The notes beneath the pieces are model-generated. The model had not been told where the DNA came from. It searched no databases and saw only the letters and a list, made by a program, of their open reading frames with translations. The position numbers and the translations under genes were made by a program. A DNA stretch of 64,000 nucleotides from Victivallales bacterium (GTDB lineage Bacteria > Verrucomicrobiota > Lentisphaeria > Oligosphaerales > Oligosphaeraceae): the NCBI GenBank assembly GCA_017548425.1, contig JAFZAB010000081.1:1-64000 (forward strand). The letters are read 5' to 3'. Positions 6,803 to 16,588 of the stretch are shown here, one piece after another. Each line of letters starts with the position of its first letter. Within the stretch, counting starts at the first letter, position 1.

Positions 6803-9800
6803 CTACCAGCGGTAATAGCGGTAGGGATCGTCTTCGGCTTTGGGCTCCTGCAAGTAGTAGGAGTTGAGCCAGGCGTTTTCCTGCGGTGGATTCGCGACAA
6901 TCTCCAGAATCGGATTGTCGAAATCAGCGCCTAAGTTCGCAAGAAGTTTCGCGATCGCGAAGACAGAACGTCTGTAGGATGTTCGCAGATAGGGCTTTGC
7001 GACATAATCGAAATCCCATGGGCCAGTCTGCAGACAGATGGTCGCGCGTCGTTCGTGGAGCAGCACATAGAGGGAGGGGGTGCTAATGACATATTTGTCG
7101 AGTTCTTTTTTCGGCGTCAGGGCGACGGCTGTTTTAGCGAGCGAGGCATGCCAATAGAGGTCGGCGGACGTCAGGCCGCGGAGCATTTCGAAGGCGGTCT
7201 CGGCGATATCAGTATCGGGCTTGTTTTTAATGTAATCTTTGAGGGATTGTTTGTTACGTTTTTGCTTGCCCTTTTTCTCAAGATGGTTTTCTTCTGGAAG
7301 CGGAACGGCGACGGCGAGGGACGTGCCTTTGTCCAAACCGGCTTGTTTCGTTTTTAATTCGATGCGATGGAGCGTTTCTTCAAGGAGATTCGGAATGCCT
7401 TCCGCCTCCGCTTTGGCGAGCTCGTTCGCTTCGTTCTTGAAACCGATGCGTTCCAGGTAGATGATGATATTCTTGAGCTTGAAATAGTTGAATTCAGGAA
7501 CGGGATCAAAGTCCAGTCTGGCGAGTTCAAGCTTCTCCTTTATGTGCAGGAGGGCTTGGTCGATGTCACTGGTTACGCCTTGCTCTATTAGTAACTTAAG
7601 TTCTTCCACTTCTTCTTTGAACTCTTTGCGTTCAAGATAATCGATGATTTTGTCGTAGTTTCTGATATCGAAATCGACTTTGAAATCAGACGGAACGCCT
7701 GCGAGAGCGAGTTCTTTGAGATCAAATCCAACGGTGATAAGTCCGGCAGGGACTTTTTCCGCGCGGTCTAGTTTCTCAAGAATATTCTTTGGTTCCTGTG
7801 CATGCAGGTTGGTTTGTTCCAGAATCTTTCGGGGCGCGCCATGTGCGAGGAAAAGGATGGCATTGAGCAATGACGGATGCTTAAGCTTATTCGTCAAATT
7901 GACTTTGTAATCATCCGAATCCACATTCAAATCCTCTGTAAAAGGCTTGTGGTCTTCGAAATTGACTTTCAGTTTTACGAGCAATTCGCGTCCTTCTGGA
8001 CCGCCCGCATAATAGACCTTTCGTTTGACGCCTGTGTCTGGAGCGTAGATGAGATAATGGATGAGACGGCAGGCGATGCGATCCGCAACGGGATCGTTTT
8101 CCGTGCGGTTCGTGACATCGAGCTGGCAGAAGATCGTGCGGCCTTTGTCTACAATCAATTCCATAAGCGCCGTGTACTGAAGGTCAAAGCCGCCGACGGC
8201 GAGAGGCCGCCAATCGCCGATTTCCGGTTTTTCAATCAGAACGGAGGCGACGGTTCCCTGGTTGCCGGCCGTCCAGACGCGTGTGTTTTCGAAGCCGAGC
8301 CAATTCCATTTCGGATTGTGCGTTTCCTGTTCGGGAACGTCCAGATAGGGCGGCGTCATCGTGGATGCGCCACGCCAATTCTTCAAAGCCGTGTTGGCGG
8401 CCTGCTCTTCGTTTTCCTCCATGGGCGACACGCAGTCGCGGAAGGCCGGATGGATGTATTTCGTGACGAAGAGTTCGCGAAGGCCATGGATGTTGGCGCG
8501 GAATCCAAGTCGTTTGGTAAGAGCATCATAGGATTGCTCGAAGATGAGCACTTTCCCTTTGGAGATGGCGTCTGGCAACCATTTGATGGCGGTTGGATCG
8601 TCCAACGCCTCGCGGCCGATGATGATGGGATCCTGTGGTTGGGTGAAATCAATATCGGCGTCCGCTGTCAGTGGCTTCAGCATGAGCATGGAAATTTCCT
8701 GCATGTATTGGGTCGTCAAGCCTTTCGGATCATAGATCCATGCGGAGAAGCCTTCCAAAAGCTTGTCCTGGATGGGAAGCGTCTGGAAATCGAACTGATC
8801 CGTCCAGACGTCGCCGTTGTCGAATTTCGCGGTCATCATGATGCGTGAGGCGAACGTGTGGTTTTGAAGGCCGGAATCGCCGACGACGCAGGAGATGGGG
8901 CAGAGGGTGACAGTTCCCGGCTGGAGCTTGACTTTGAAGGACTTGCGGATGCTTTGGCAACGCCAGTCAACGGTGGCGACGCGTGTTTTACGCGTGTCGT
9001 TGATGAGCACGATGGTCTTCTGGATCGTTTCGCCTTGGCGGTAGCTGTGCGTCTTGTCCGTGATAGGGGTGGAGGACAGTTTGGTTCTGGATATCAGGCG
9101 TTTCTGCTTGCGTGAGACGAAATGTTGGTGCTGTTGGTTATCGCTTCTCACGACGGGAACCATCTCGTCGTCTTCCGTGATGACGTCTGTTTGCGTCGTG
9201 GTTTCTTCTTCATTGGCGCCGCCGATGAATGCGCAAGTATCTTGATTCCAACGAAGGAAGGCCTCTCCTAGAGGAGACGGCTCCCATCCTTCCGGATCGG
9301 TTTTGCCGTAGATGAACTGTGATGGCATTGCGTTCATCCTGTCAGGGAAGAGACCAGGCTGCTTGAGGACGCTGAGATCGTTCAAATGAGGCTTGGGATT
9401 GACGTTTTTGGGAGTTTTCCAAAGGGCGCCTTGGTCCCACGGCAGCATGGCGGAGACGCCGAAAGCCCTGTGGGAACGCCAGTTGTCAGTGGCGTATTTC
9501 GCCATAACCTGATGGTAGAACGGATATTGCGCGATAGGCTTGTTGAGTTCGGACCATGCGAACGGCTTGTTTGTCTCCCATAGTTTCTGTTCATGGGCAA
9601 GAGGTTCTCCACCGAAATCGGACGCCTGGCGGTATGCTTCTTCGCCAATTTCCGCGGCGGCGTATTCCGTCGCCCAGAGGCTTTGGAAGGCTTTTGTCCG
9701 CCAAATGAATCCAGGGCCACGGTAGCTTGACCAACTGGAGATGTGGGGAAGGCCCCATTCGACGAAGAAGACTGGCTTGACGCCGTTCAGCGCCCAGTGT

Positions 9801-11941
9801 TTCATCCAGTCCGACCGCTCCTGTAAAGGCGCCCAGTTCAAGTAGATATTGACGCTGTGGAGGTCACCGAGATTGCCGGATTCGTGGTGGTAAACGAGTC
9901 GTGTCGGATCAAGATATTTGACGATTTTTTCCGCATGGGAGGCTTGGTTGCGGCGGTTCCCTTCAATTGGAAAATCGGATTCGACGTCTTTTTCATGATG
10001 GTATTTGCCGTCGATTTTCAAGGGGTTCTGATCGCCGTAATAGCCGCAGGAATTGTGGTTCATGGCGTACATGACGACGGCTGGATTGTTGGCGACCTTG
10101 CGGATGAGGAAGCGCGTCAGCCATGTGTAGCGGTTCTGGACGCTTTGTTCATGGAGCTTCCAGCCGAATTGATTCAAATGCGGCAATGAGAAGGACATGA
10201 GGAAGCCGTTCTTTTCGGCGGCCGCGAGCAGTCCTTCCAGATAATTCATGGCGCCGTAATTGAAATTGTAGTGCGCGTTGATAAGGAAGTTGAAGCCGTA
10301 TTGACGCATGCGGCGGAGCATTTCCGTCGCCTCCGGTTCGGCGGAGCATTCGACATTGATGGAGGTTCCCGCTTCGCAATGGAGGGCGCGGAGATGGACG
10401 GGTATGCCATTGAGATAGAGGTCTTTACCGCGTGCTTCGAATTCACGGAAGCCGAACGTGAAGGGAATCGTGCGGTCGATAAGCGTCTCGCCATCCGCCG
10501 AATAGAGGGAGACGGAGGCCGTGAGCAGTTGCGGATTGTCCATCTCCCAAAGCGGCGCGTTTTTCCAGCTGGAGGTGAAGACGATGCTGTTCCGTTCGTC
10601 CGGAACGGACGGCAGTTTGGGACTGAAGGTTTTGACGGAGCCGTCTGGAAGTGTCACTTCCGCAACGACTTTGTAGGGGATGTTGGCGGCGTCTTCCAAT
10701 TCCGTCCGGAAGGTAATCGTGTTTTCTCGGACGGACGGGATCGCGTGGACGAAAACGATGCGCTGCCCCTTCGGGCGTGACGTGAGATAGACGTCGCCGT
10801 TGATGCCTTTGTTTTTGACGACGGCGTTCTCCTTGACGATGCGGTCCGGAGCCATGAACGCGTCCAGATTATCGGAGAGCGGGATGGCTTCGACGAGAAT
10901 CGCGATGGACTGCCGTTTGCCTGGAAGAAGCTTCCCTGTCAGATCGACTTCACCGCCGGGGAACCATAGTTCTCCGGCTTGAGCGTTGTCAACAAACACT
11001 TTGGCATGCGTGTTAACCAATGAGAATTCCATGACGATTTGGCGGTCTTCCCAATGGGACGGGACGTTGATGGTCCGTTTGTACCACGCTTTTTCCGGAA
11101 CGGCATTGTCTTTTGTAAGAATATTGTCTTCAAAGTATTGCGCAAGAATGGGAGACTGATAGGCTTCGTCGTTGTCCCAGCGGTCCGGCCAAATGGCAGG
11201 CAGTTTGAACCAACCCCATGAGTCGTTTTCTGCGGGAACGCTGTCTCCTTTTTTTGCTTGCGGTTCGTTTGCGTCCGCTGCGGTGGTTTCCGTCAGGGCG
11301 GGGCGGAATTGCCAAAGGCCGTTCAATGAGATGGTTTCGCGTGTCGGCGTCGTGCGCGTCCATGCGTCTTCGATGGATTGCGCGGCTTCTTCATGCATGG
11401 GGCACGGGGCGTTGGCGGGCTTGTCGAGACGGTTGGCGGTCACGGTGAAGCGGATATTCTTGAATTCGACCATTCCTGAGATGCCGAAAAGGGAGGCGTT
11501 GAAGGAAAGCCGCGTGGCGCCTTTCGGGATGATGTATCGGCGGATGCAATGGCGCCATTCAGACGTGCCGCTCCAGCCGAAGACGCGCGGCCATTCGCCA
11601 ACTCGTTTGCCGTCAGCATCTTGGAATGCCATGGCGAGACGGCCCGTATGCCAGCTTTCTTCGCCTTGGACGACGTTCGTCGTTTTCATCCAGAAGTCCA
11701 ATTCAAGATGGGCGTATTCCGGTTTGAGCTCAAGAATCTGCGACAGGCCGGCGTTGCGCGCGTCCAGAATGACAGCCTTGTTCATGCCGTCCACATCCGG
11801 AATGATGCGGACGGCGTTGTCGCATTTCCAGCCGATAGGCTTTCCTTTTTCGTCCAGTTCGGAGAAATCCGGATTGACAACCAGCTGCTGTGCGGTGAGC
11901 GCGGTTGTGAGAAGAATGATGGCGTATAGGTGAATTTTCAT
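6803..11941 (-). CDS. Very large exported GH2-like protein with altered catalytic motif
   Basis: A 1712-residue exported protein. Residues 1-19 are a signal peptide ending at TAQQ; a carbohydrate-binding-like beta domain follows (NPDFSELDEKGKPIGW, about 22-180). Next come GH2-type sugar-binding and immunoglobulin-like domains (about 195-500) and a TIM barrel (about 505-900). The putative nucleophile loop VFFVEWGLP is present near residue 728. The acid/base loop, normally ending Gly-Asn-Glu, instead reads VVMYAMNHNSCGYYG near residue 622, so standard retaining catalysis is doubtful. The C-terminal half contains Ig-like and Rossmann-like parts and a helical tandem repeat (about 1385-1515). It is divergent from the FAD oxidoreductase and transporter genes, suggesting polysaccharide handling outside the inner membrane. 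Confidence 0.7.
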   Translation of the reverse strand: MKIHLYAIILLTTALTAQQLVVNPDFSELDEKGKPIGWKCDNAVRIIPDVDGMNKAVILDARNAGLSQILELKPEYAHLELDFWMKTTNVVQGEESWHTGRLAMAFQDADGKRVGEWPRVFGWSGTSEWRHCIRRYIIPKGATRLSFNASLFGISGMVEFKNIRFTVTANRLDKPANAPCPMHEEAAQSIEDAWTRTTPTRETISLNGLWQFRPALTETTAADANEPQAKKGDSVPAENDSWGWFKLPAIWPDRWDNDEAYQSPILAQYFEDNILTKDNAVPEKAWYKRTINVPSHWEDRQIVMEFSLVNTHAKVFVDNAQAGELWFPGGEVDLTGKLLPGKRQSIAILVEAIPLSDNLDAFMAPDRIVKENAVVKNKGINGDVYLTSRPKGQRIVFVHAIPSVRENTITFRTELEDAANIPYKVVAEVTLPDGSVKTFSPKLPSVPDERNSIVFTSSWKNAPLWEMDNPQLLTASVSLYSADGETLIDRTIPFTFGFREFEARGKDLYLNGIPVHLRALHCEAGTSINVECSAEPEATEMLRRMRQYGFNFLINAHYNFNYGAMNYLEGLLAAAEKNGFLMSFSLPHLNQFGWKLHEQSVQNRYTWLTRFLIRKVANNPAVVMYAMNHNSCGYYGDQNPLKIDGKYHHEKDVESDFPIEGNRRNQASHAEKIVKYLDPTRLVYHHESGNLGDLHSVNIYLNWAPLQERSDWMKHWALNGVKPVFFVEWGLPHISSWSSYRGPGFIWRTKAFQSLWATEYAAAEIGEEAYRQASDFGGEPLAHEQKLWETNKPFAWSELNKPIAQYPFYHQVMAKYATDNWRSHRAFGVSAMLPWDQGALWKTPKNVNPKPHLNDLSVLKQPGLFPDRMNAMPSQFIYGKTDPEGWEPSPLGEAFLRWNQDTCAFIGGANEEETTTQTDVITEDDEMVPVVRSDNQQHQHFVSRKQKRLISRTKLSSTPITDKTHSYRQGETIQKTIVLINDTRKTRVATVDWRCQSIRKSFKVKLQPGTVTLCPISCVVGDSGLQNHTFASRIMMTAKFDNGDVWTDQFDFQTLPIQDKLLEGFSAWIYDPKGLTTQYMQEISMLMLKPLTADADIDFTQPQDPIIIGREALDDPTAIKWLPDAISKGKVLIFEQSYDALTKRLGFRANIHGLRELFVTKYIHPAFRDCVSPMEENEEQAANTALKNWRGASTMTPPYLDVPEQETHNPKWNWLGFENTRVWTAGNQGTVASVLIEKPEIGDWRPLAVGGFDLQYTALMELIVDKGRTIFCQLDVTNRTENDPVADRIACRLIHYLIYAPDTGVKRKVYYAGGPEGRELLVKLKVNFEDHKPFTEDLNVDSDDYKVNLTNKLKHPSLLNAILFLAHGAPRKILEQTNLHAQEPKNILEKLDRAEKVPAGLITVGFDLKELALAGVPSDFKVDFDIRNYDKIIDYLERKEFKEEVEELKLLIEQGVTSDIDQALLHIKEKLELARLDFDPVPEFNYFKLKNIIIYLERIGFKNEANELAKAEAEGIPNLLEETLHRIELKTKQAGLDKGTSLAVAVPLPEENHLEKKGKQKRNKQSLKDYIKNKPDTDIAETAFEMLRGLTSADLYWHASLAKTAVALTPKKELDKYVISTPSLYVLLHERRATICLQTGPWDFDYVAKPYLRTSYRRSVFAIAKLLANLGADFDNPILEIVANPPQENAWLNSYYLQEPKAEDDPYRYYRW

Positions 11942-12086
11942 GTGATCTTCAAAAAAAATGGGTATATTTTACTTCGGCATGTATATAAATTATTATGTTG
12001 GGTGTATATTTCAAATAAAGCGTTTGTATAATACACTATATTTAATAGAAAAACAATCCGTCCAGGAGGGCGGCAAAGGAGCGACC

Positions 12087-13397
12087 ATGGCCATCATGTA
12101 TCAGAAGAAGATCGAAGTCCGTCAGTCCGTCGATGTGTTTGTGGCGGGCGGCGGTCCTGCGGGCGTCGCCGCCGCGTTGGTGGCGGCGCGTGCGGGCAAA
12201 AGCGTTTTTCTGGCGGAAGGCGAGGCCTGTTTCGGCGGTATGGGAACGAGCGGTCTTGTGCCTGTGTTCATGATGTTCGGCGATGGCGTGAACTTCCTCG
12301 CGGGCGGTATCGGCCGCGAAATCTACGACAAGCTCAACGACATGAAAGGTCCGAAAGACGCGGCCATCAGCAAAACAAGCTGCCCGGCGGAATTGATGAA
12401 ACGGCTCTACGACAAGCTGTTGACAGAGGCTGGCGTGAAGATGTCTCTCATGACGCAAGTCGTTGACATTGTGAAGGAAGGACAGGAAGTCAAGCAGTTG
12501 ATCTGCCACGCGAAGAGCGGCTTTTTCGCAATCGAGGCGAAAATGGTCGTCGATTGCACGGGCGACGGCGACATCTGCGCATGGGCGGGGGCTCCCGTGG
12601 AGATGGACGAAACGATGCCCGGAACACTCTGCAGCCTGTGGGGCTACATCGATTATGAGAAACGTCAGCAGAATCCTGTGAACGTCCATGAACAGTTGAT
12701 GCGCGCGTTTGAGGACGGCGGAATCTTCACGGTGAACGATCCGCATCATTCCGGCATGTTCCGCATCGGCGAACATACGGCGGGCGGCAACATGGGCCAC
12801 GCCTTCGGAATCAACGCATTGGACGAGCAATCGGTGACGGAGCATCTGATCGCCTGCCGCAAGATGATGCCGGAATTCGAGGCGTTCTACAAAAAGTATA
12901 TTCCTGGATTCGAGAATGTTACGTTGTTGCAAACGGGAGCCTTGATGGGTATTCGCGAAAGCCGCCGCATCATGGGCGACTATGTTTTGGACATGGCGGA
13001 TTTCACGGCGCGGGCGGTTTTCGACGACGAAATCGGCCGTTATTGCTATCCTGTTGATATTCATCCGTCCAAGCCGGATCCGAAATTGTACGCGGCGTTC
13101 GAAAAGGAGTTTGGCAAGACGGGGCGCTATGGAAAGGGCGAAAGCTACGGCATTCCGTATCGTACGCTGACGCCGCGCAATCTGGACAATGTGCTGGTCG
13201 CGGGCCGTTGCATCAGTACGGACCGCAAGCTGCAAGGCTCAATCCGCGTCATGCCAGGCTGCTACATCACGGGACAGGCCGCCGGCATGGCCGCCTGCGA
13301 GGCGTTGGACAAAGAGACGGACATCCGCGGCATCGACGTTCATGTCTTGCAGCAACGGCTGCTGGATATTGGCGCTTTCCTGCCGAACTTCAAGTAG
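12087..13397 (+). CDS. FAD-dependent oxidoreductase (FAD_oxidored family)
   Basis: A 436-residue flavoprotein of the pfam12831 type. The dinucleotide-binding motif VFVAGGGPAGVAAALVAARAG lies at about residues 16-36, followed by GMGTSGLVPVFM, which is typical of this family. The second flavin segment is MVVDCTGDGDICAWAG near 195, and a C-terminal LVAGRCISTDR / RVMPGCYITGQAAGMAA closes the FAD site. Substrates are unknown; relatives sit in sugar-degradation loci. The start is at 12087, with AAAGGAG 6 bp upstream; an upstream in-frame reading overlaps the likely promoter region (TATAAT at 12027-12032). It heads the rightward carbohydrate locus. Confidence 0.88.
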   Translation: MAIMYQKKIEVRQSVDVFVAGGGPAGVAAALVAARAGKSVFLAEGEACFGGMGTSGLVPVFMMFGDGVNFLAGGIGREIYDKLNDMKGPKDAAISKTSCPAELMKRLYDKLLTEAGVKMSLMTQVVDIVKEGQEVKQLICHAKSGFFAIEAKMVVDCTGDGDICAWAGAPVEMDETMPGTLCSLWGYIDYEKRQQNPVNVHEQLMRAFEDGGIFTVNDPHHSGMFRIGEHTAGGNMGHAFGINALDEQSVTEHLIACRKMMPEFEAFYKKYIPGFENVTLLQTGALMGIRESRRIMGDYVLDMADFTARAVFDDEIGRYCYPVDIHPSKPDPKLYAAFEKEFGKTGRYGKGESYGIPYRTLTPRNLDNVLVAGRCISTDRKLQGSIRVMPGCYITGQAAGMAACEALDKETDIRGIDVHVLQQRLLDIGAFLPNFK

Positions 13398-13419
13398 TCT
13401 TAAACTGCAAGTAACTGGT

Positions 13420-13498
13420 ATTCTGGATGTTCTGGAAAATCTGGAAGTTCTGGAAATAATCCGAATCCAGCAAATCCAGGACTTCCAGTAAATCCAGC
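13420..13498. repeat. Inverted pair of 9-10-bp arrays (TTCTGGAA / TTCCAG)
   Basis: The left arm (13420-13457) has four tandem copies of a TTCTGGAnnn unit. After about 7 bp, the right arm (13464-13498) has four copies of the complementary nnATCCAG/CTTCCAG unit. The transcript would fold into one long imperfect hairpin. It starts 23 bp after the stop of the FAD oxidoreductase and ends 7 bp before the transporter-fusion ATG. A near-identical design recurs at 43601-43712. Confidence 0.85.
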
Positions 13499-13505
13499 CA
13501 TCATT

Positions 13506-16500
13506 ATGAAAAAAGCGTTGTCGGTTTTCATCTTCATGTTATTGCTTTTGGCCTTGCCGCTTTTCGGCGGAAAGGTCGAAAGCCGTGACATCGTGGAGGA
13601 AAACGGCGAACGCGTTCGCCGAACGGTCGTGACGGTGATTGCGTGGAGCCTTCCGGATCCGACGCGCACGGACACGAATACGCGTGCGCAAGTGGCGGTC
13701 TTGAAGGAGTTTGTGAAACGATATCCGCAAATCGTGCAGGAAAAGTATCGTGCGCGTTATGAGGCTGATCCAGACAAATACGGCGCGTTTGATTGGGAGA
13801 ATGTCACGGTGGAGCTTGTGCCGCGAAGCGGCATTCAAGTGGAAGGCAGCGGAATGGATTCGGGGCCGTTGATGGCGATCGCGGGCGGCGTGGCACCGGA
13901 CATCATGTATGTCAACTTCCGCCAGTCGGACACGTATATTCAGGAAGGATTTCTGTATCCTCTTGACAAGGAGGAAGATGGCTATTTCGCGGGAATGAGC
14001 GACGACGAGCGTTCGTTCATCTTCCATGAAAAAGTCATGCCGGTTGTGAAACGAAAAGGGCCTGGCGGTGAACATGTCTGGGCGATGCCGACGGGCGGAT
14101 TGCTTGGAAAAGTGTTTTTGTATCGTAAAGATCTGCTGGCGAAATACGGCGTGGCGGAGCCAAAGCCTGACTGGACATGGGAGGATTTGTTCGACGCATG
14201 CAAGAAAATCACGCATCCGGCGGAGGGCATCTACGGCATCCGCTTTAGCAAGGGAAGAGGCGAAAGCTGGCATTGGACGACATTCCTTTGGTCGGCTGGC
14301 GGTGACGTCATGGCCTATGACGCGGAGAAAGATGAATGGACGGCGACGTTTGATTCGGATGAAGCGGTGACGGCGTTGGATTTCTATGTCCGCCTCACGT
14401 CGGAACATTGGCGCGATCCGTTGGACGGTCGTGACCGCTACGGCTATGCGACGAAGGAGACGGATTCCAGCCAAAAGTGGGATCTGGGCCAAATTGGTTT
14501 CTTTCCGACGTATATCGACGCGCGGCTGTTCGCGACCATCGATCCGGATGTCGTCGGCATGGTTCCCGTGCCGAGGGGATATCCGGACAAGAATGGCGTG
14601 CGTCATCGCGGCGGTGAATTGAACTCGCGCATGCAGGGCATTTTCGCGGGATGCAACAATCCAGTCGTCCGCGACGCCGCATGGGAATACATGCGATTCT
14701 GCGAATCAAAGGAAGGTGTGGAAATCTACACGCGTGTCATGGTCGAAGGTGGTTTAGGGCGTTTCATCAATCCGGATTATCTACGACAATTTGGCTATGA
14801 AGACATGATCCGTCTGGCCCCTAGCGGATGGGAGGACACGTTCAAAGTCGCAATCGACTCCGGTATTCCGGAACCATATGGAAAAAACTGTAATCTCGTC
14901 TATTACCAAATGACGAAACCGCTCGAACGCGCGGAGCAGATGGCGATGGGCGGCAAACTGCCGTTGAGTAGTTCGACAAGCATGAGACGTGCGTCGGCGA
15001 ACCTTCTGGCAAAACGCCGCGACATTCTGAAGAAACTGCTGGAGGCAGGCGTGGCGGACGCGAATGAGAAGATGCTCGGCATCCTGTCGCCGCGTGAACA
15101 GAGGATGCGGCGGACGGCTGCGGCCGCCATGATGGCGGCGATTGTCGTCGCGTTTGTGCTTGTTTTCCGCAAAGTCGTCAAAGTGTTCACGCCACCGAAA
15201 ATCGTGGGCGTAGAGTTTCGCTCGTGGGGCTTTGTGAAATACCGCTGGGCTTATCTATGTCTCTTGCCTGCCGTGCTTTCCATCTTGCTGTGGCGATACA
15301 TACCATTATTAATGGGCTCCGTGATGGCGTTGCAGGACTATCGGATCATGGGCGGCTCGCAATGGGTCTGGCTGGACAATTTCGGCAATGTTCTGTGGGA
15401 CGGCGAATGGTGGCGTTCCGTTTGGAATTCCATCCGCTATTGTTTTTTGGTCATCACGTTGACCTTCTTGCCGCCCGTGATTCTTGCGGTTCTGCTACAG
15501 GAGATTCCGCGCGGTAAAGTGTTCTTCCGCACGGTGTTCTATCTGCCGGCCGTCATCACGGGGCTGGTCGTCATCTATCTGTGGCGCTCCTTCTACGAAA
15601 AGACGGAATATGGCGTTTTGAACGCCATCATGCTGAAACTGCCCGCCATCGCGTATATCGGCCTAGCGGTGCTTTTCTTCTACATCCTGCTCTTTTTCGG
15701 GAAGCGTTTATTCTTGCATGAAAACTACTTAGGTGGTTTGTTATGCCTACTGGCGGGGCTTGTCCTGTACTTTTTCTTCTTTTCATTCGCGACGCCGATT
15801 CTGCGCATGGATGAATTGGACTGGCCTGCGGAAACGCTTGCCCGTTGGAATATCGTATTTTACATCACTTTGATTGTATCTGGCTTGGTCATGCTGTTTC
15901 TGGCGGGGCTTTCCTTTGCCAAAGGACGGACATCCATTGGCTTGGCCTATTTCATCATCATCATTCTAGGAACAGTAGCCATTCTCGCATCCTATTGGTA
16001 TTCAAAGGATTGGTGCTATCCTATGCGTCTTTTCCTACGGTTGTTCCGCACCATGAAGAATCCATATCGGTGGCTGGACGATCCGAGCACGGCGATGATC
16101 TGTTGCGTCCTGCCGATGATTTGGGCGGGCATGGGGCCGGGCTGTCTTATCTATCTGGCCGCATTGAAAGGCATTTCCGACGATTTCTACGAAGCGGCGG
16201 ACATTGACGGAGCGACGTTTGCGGACAAGATTCTGTTTGTCGTCCTGCCGATCCTGAAACCGTTGCTGATCATCCAGTTCGTGGGTGTTTTCATCAGTTC
16301 GTGGGCCAGTACATCGTTCATTCTGGCGATGACGGGCGGCGCGAACCAGACGGAAGTCGCCGAACTGCACATTTTCTACAAAGCGTATCTATACTTGAAT
16401 TTCGGTCCCGCCACGGCGATGGCGTGGGTGCTCGGCTTCATGCTGATCGGCTTCACGGTCTATCAGTTGCAGATACTTTCGAAACTGGAGTTCAAGGCGA

Positions 16501-16517
16501 CAGATTCGAAAAAATAA
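13506..16517 (+). CDS. Fused solute-binding protein and MalF-type ABC permease
   Basis: A 1003-residue fusion. Residues 1-22 are a signal peptide; about 40-520 form an extracellular solute-binding protein of the carbohydrate type (GGVAPDIMYVNFRQSDTYIQEG, later WEYMRFCESKEG). A membrane anchor follows at about 538-560, then a MalF-like permease from about 575. The EAA cytoplasmic loop that docks the ATPase is EAADIDGATFADKILFVVLP near residues 896-915. Between the early permease helices and NPYRWLDDPST there is an insertion of about 145 residues (706-850) with roughly four extra hydrophobic segments. The binding protein would sit in the periplasm, tethered to its own channel. It pairs with the permease at 16589. 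No ATPase gene is present here. Confidence 0.85.
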   Translation: MKKALSVFIFMLLLLALPLFGGKVESRDIVEENGERVRRTVVTVIAWSLPDPTRTDTNTRAQVAVLKEFVKRYPQIVQEKYRARYEADPDKYGAFDWENVTVELVPRSGIQVEGSGMDSGPLMAIAGGVAPDIMYVNFRQSDTYIQEGFLYPLDKEEDGYFAGMSDDERSFIFHEKVMPVVKRKGPGGEHVWAMPTGGLLGKVFLYRKDLLAKYGVAEPKPDWTWEDLFDACKKITHPAEGIYGIRFSKGRGESWHWTTFLWSAGGDVMAYDAEKDEWTATFDSDEAVTALDFYVRLTSEHWRDPLDGRDRYGYATKETDSSQKWDLGQIGFFPTYIDARLFATIDPDVVGMVPVPRGYPDKNGVRHRGGELNSRMQGIFAGCNNPVVRDAAWEYMRFCESKEGVEIYTRVMVEGGLGRFINPDYLRQFGYEDMIRLAPSGWEDTFKVAIDSGIPEPYGKNCNLVYYQMTKPLERAEQMAMGGKLPLSSSTSMRRASANLLAKRRDILKKLLEAGVADANEKMLGILSPREQRMRRTAAAAMMAAIVVAFVLVFRKVVKVFTPPKIVGVEFRSWGFVKYRWAYLCLLPAVLSILLWRYIPLLMGSVMALQDYRIMGGSQWVWLDNFGNVLWDGEWWRSVWNSIRYCFLVITLTFLPPVILAVLLQEIPRGKVFFRTVFYLPAVITGLVVIYLWRSFYEKTEYGVLNAIMLKLPAIAYIGLAVLFFYILLFFGKRLFLHENYLGGLLCLLAGLVLYFFFFSFATPILRMDELDWPAETLARWNIVFYITLIVSGLVMLFLAGLSFAKGRTSIGLAYFIIIILGTVAILASYWYSKDWCYPMRLFLRLFRTMKNPYRWLDDPSTAMICCVLPMIWAGMGPGCLIYLAALKGISDDFYEAADIDGATFADKILFVVLPILKPLLIIQFVGVFISSWASTSFILAMTGGANQTEVAELHIFYKAYLYLNFGPATAMAWVLGFMLIGFTVYQLQILSKLEFKATDSKK

Positions 16518-16535
16518 CGGCGGCGTCCCCGCCGT
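16517..16535 (+). terminator. Weak hairpin after the transporter fusion
   Basis: ACGGCGG (16517-16523) and CCGCCGT (16529-16535) form a 7-bp stem with a 5-nt loop, followed by CGTAAAAAC. There is no T-run, so intrinsic termination is doubtful. It may be a repeat remnant or an intercistronic mRNA-processing hairpin, since the next permease gene begins 54 bp later on the same strand. Confidence 0.35.
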
Positions 16536-16588
16536 CGTAAAAACATAATTATAAGACAGTAAAGATGTATGAAAGGTAAAAGACGCTC

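Noticed and set aside
12042-13235. A 397-codon open frame on the minus strand opposite the FAD oxidoreductase
   Set aside because: It is rich in Arg/His with no domain pattern and lies fully opposite a gene with clear FAD motifs; it is an antisense frame caused by codon bias.
13539-14606. A 355-codon minus-strand frame inside the transporter fusion
   Set aside because: It has an Arg/His-rich composition and no motif, while the plus strand encodes a recognisable solute-binding protein.
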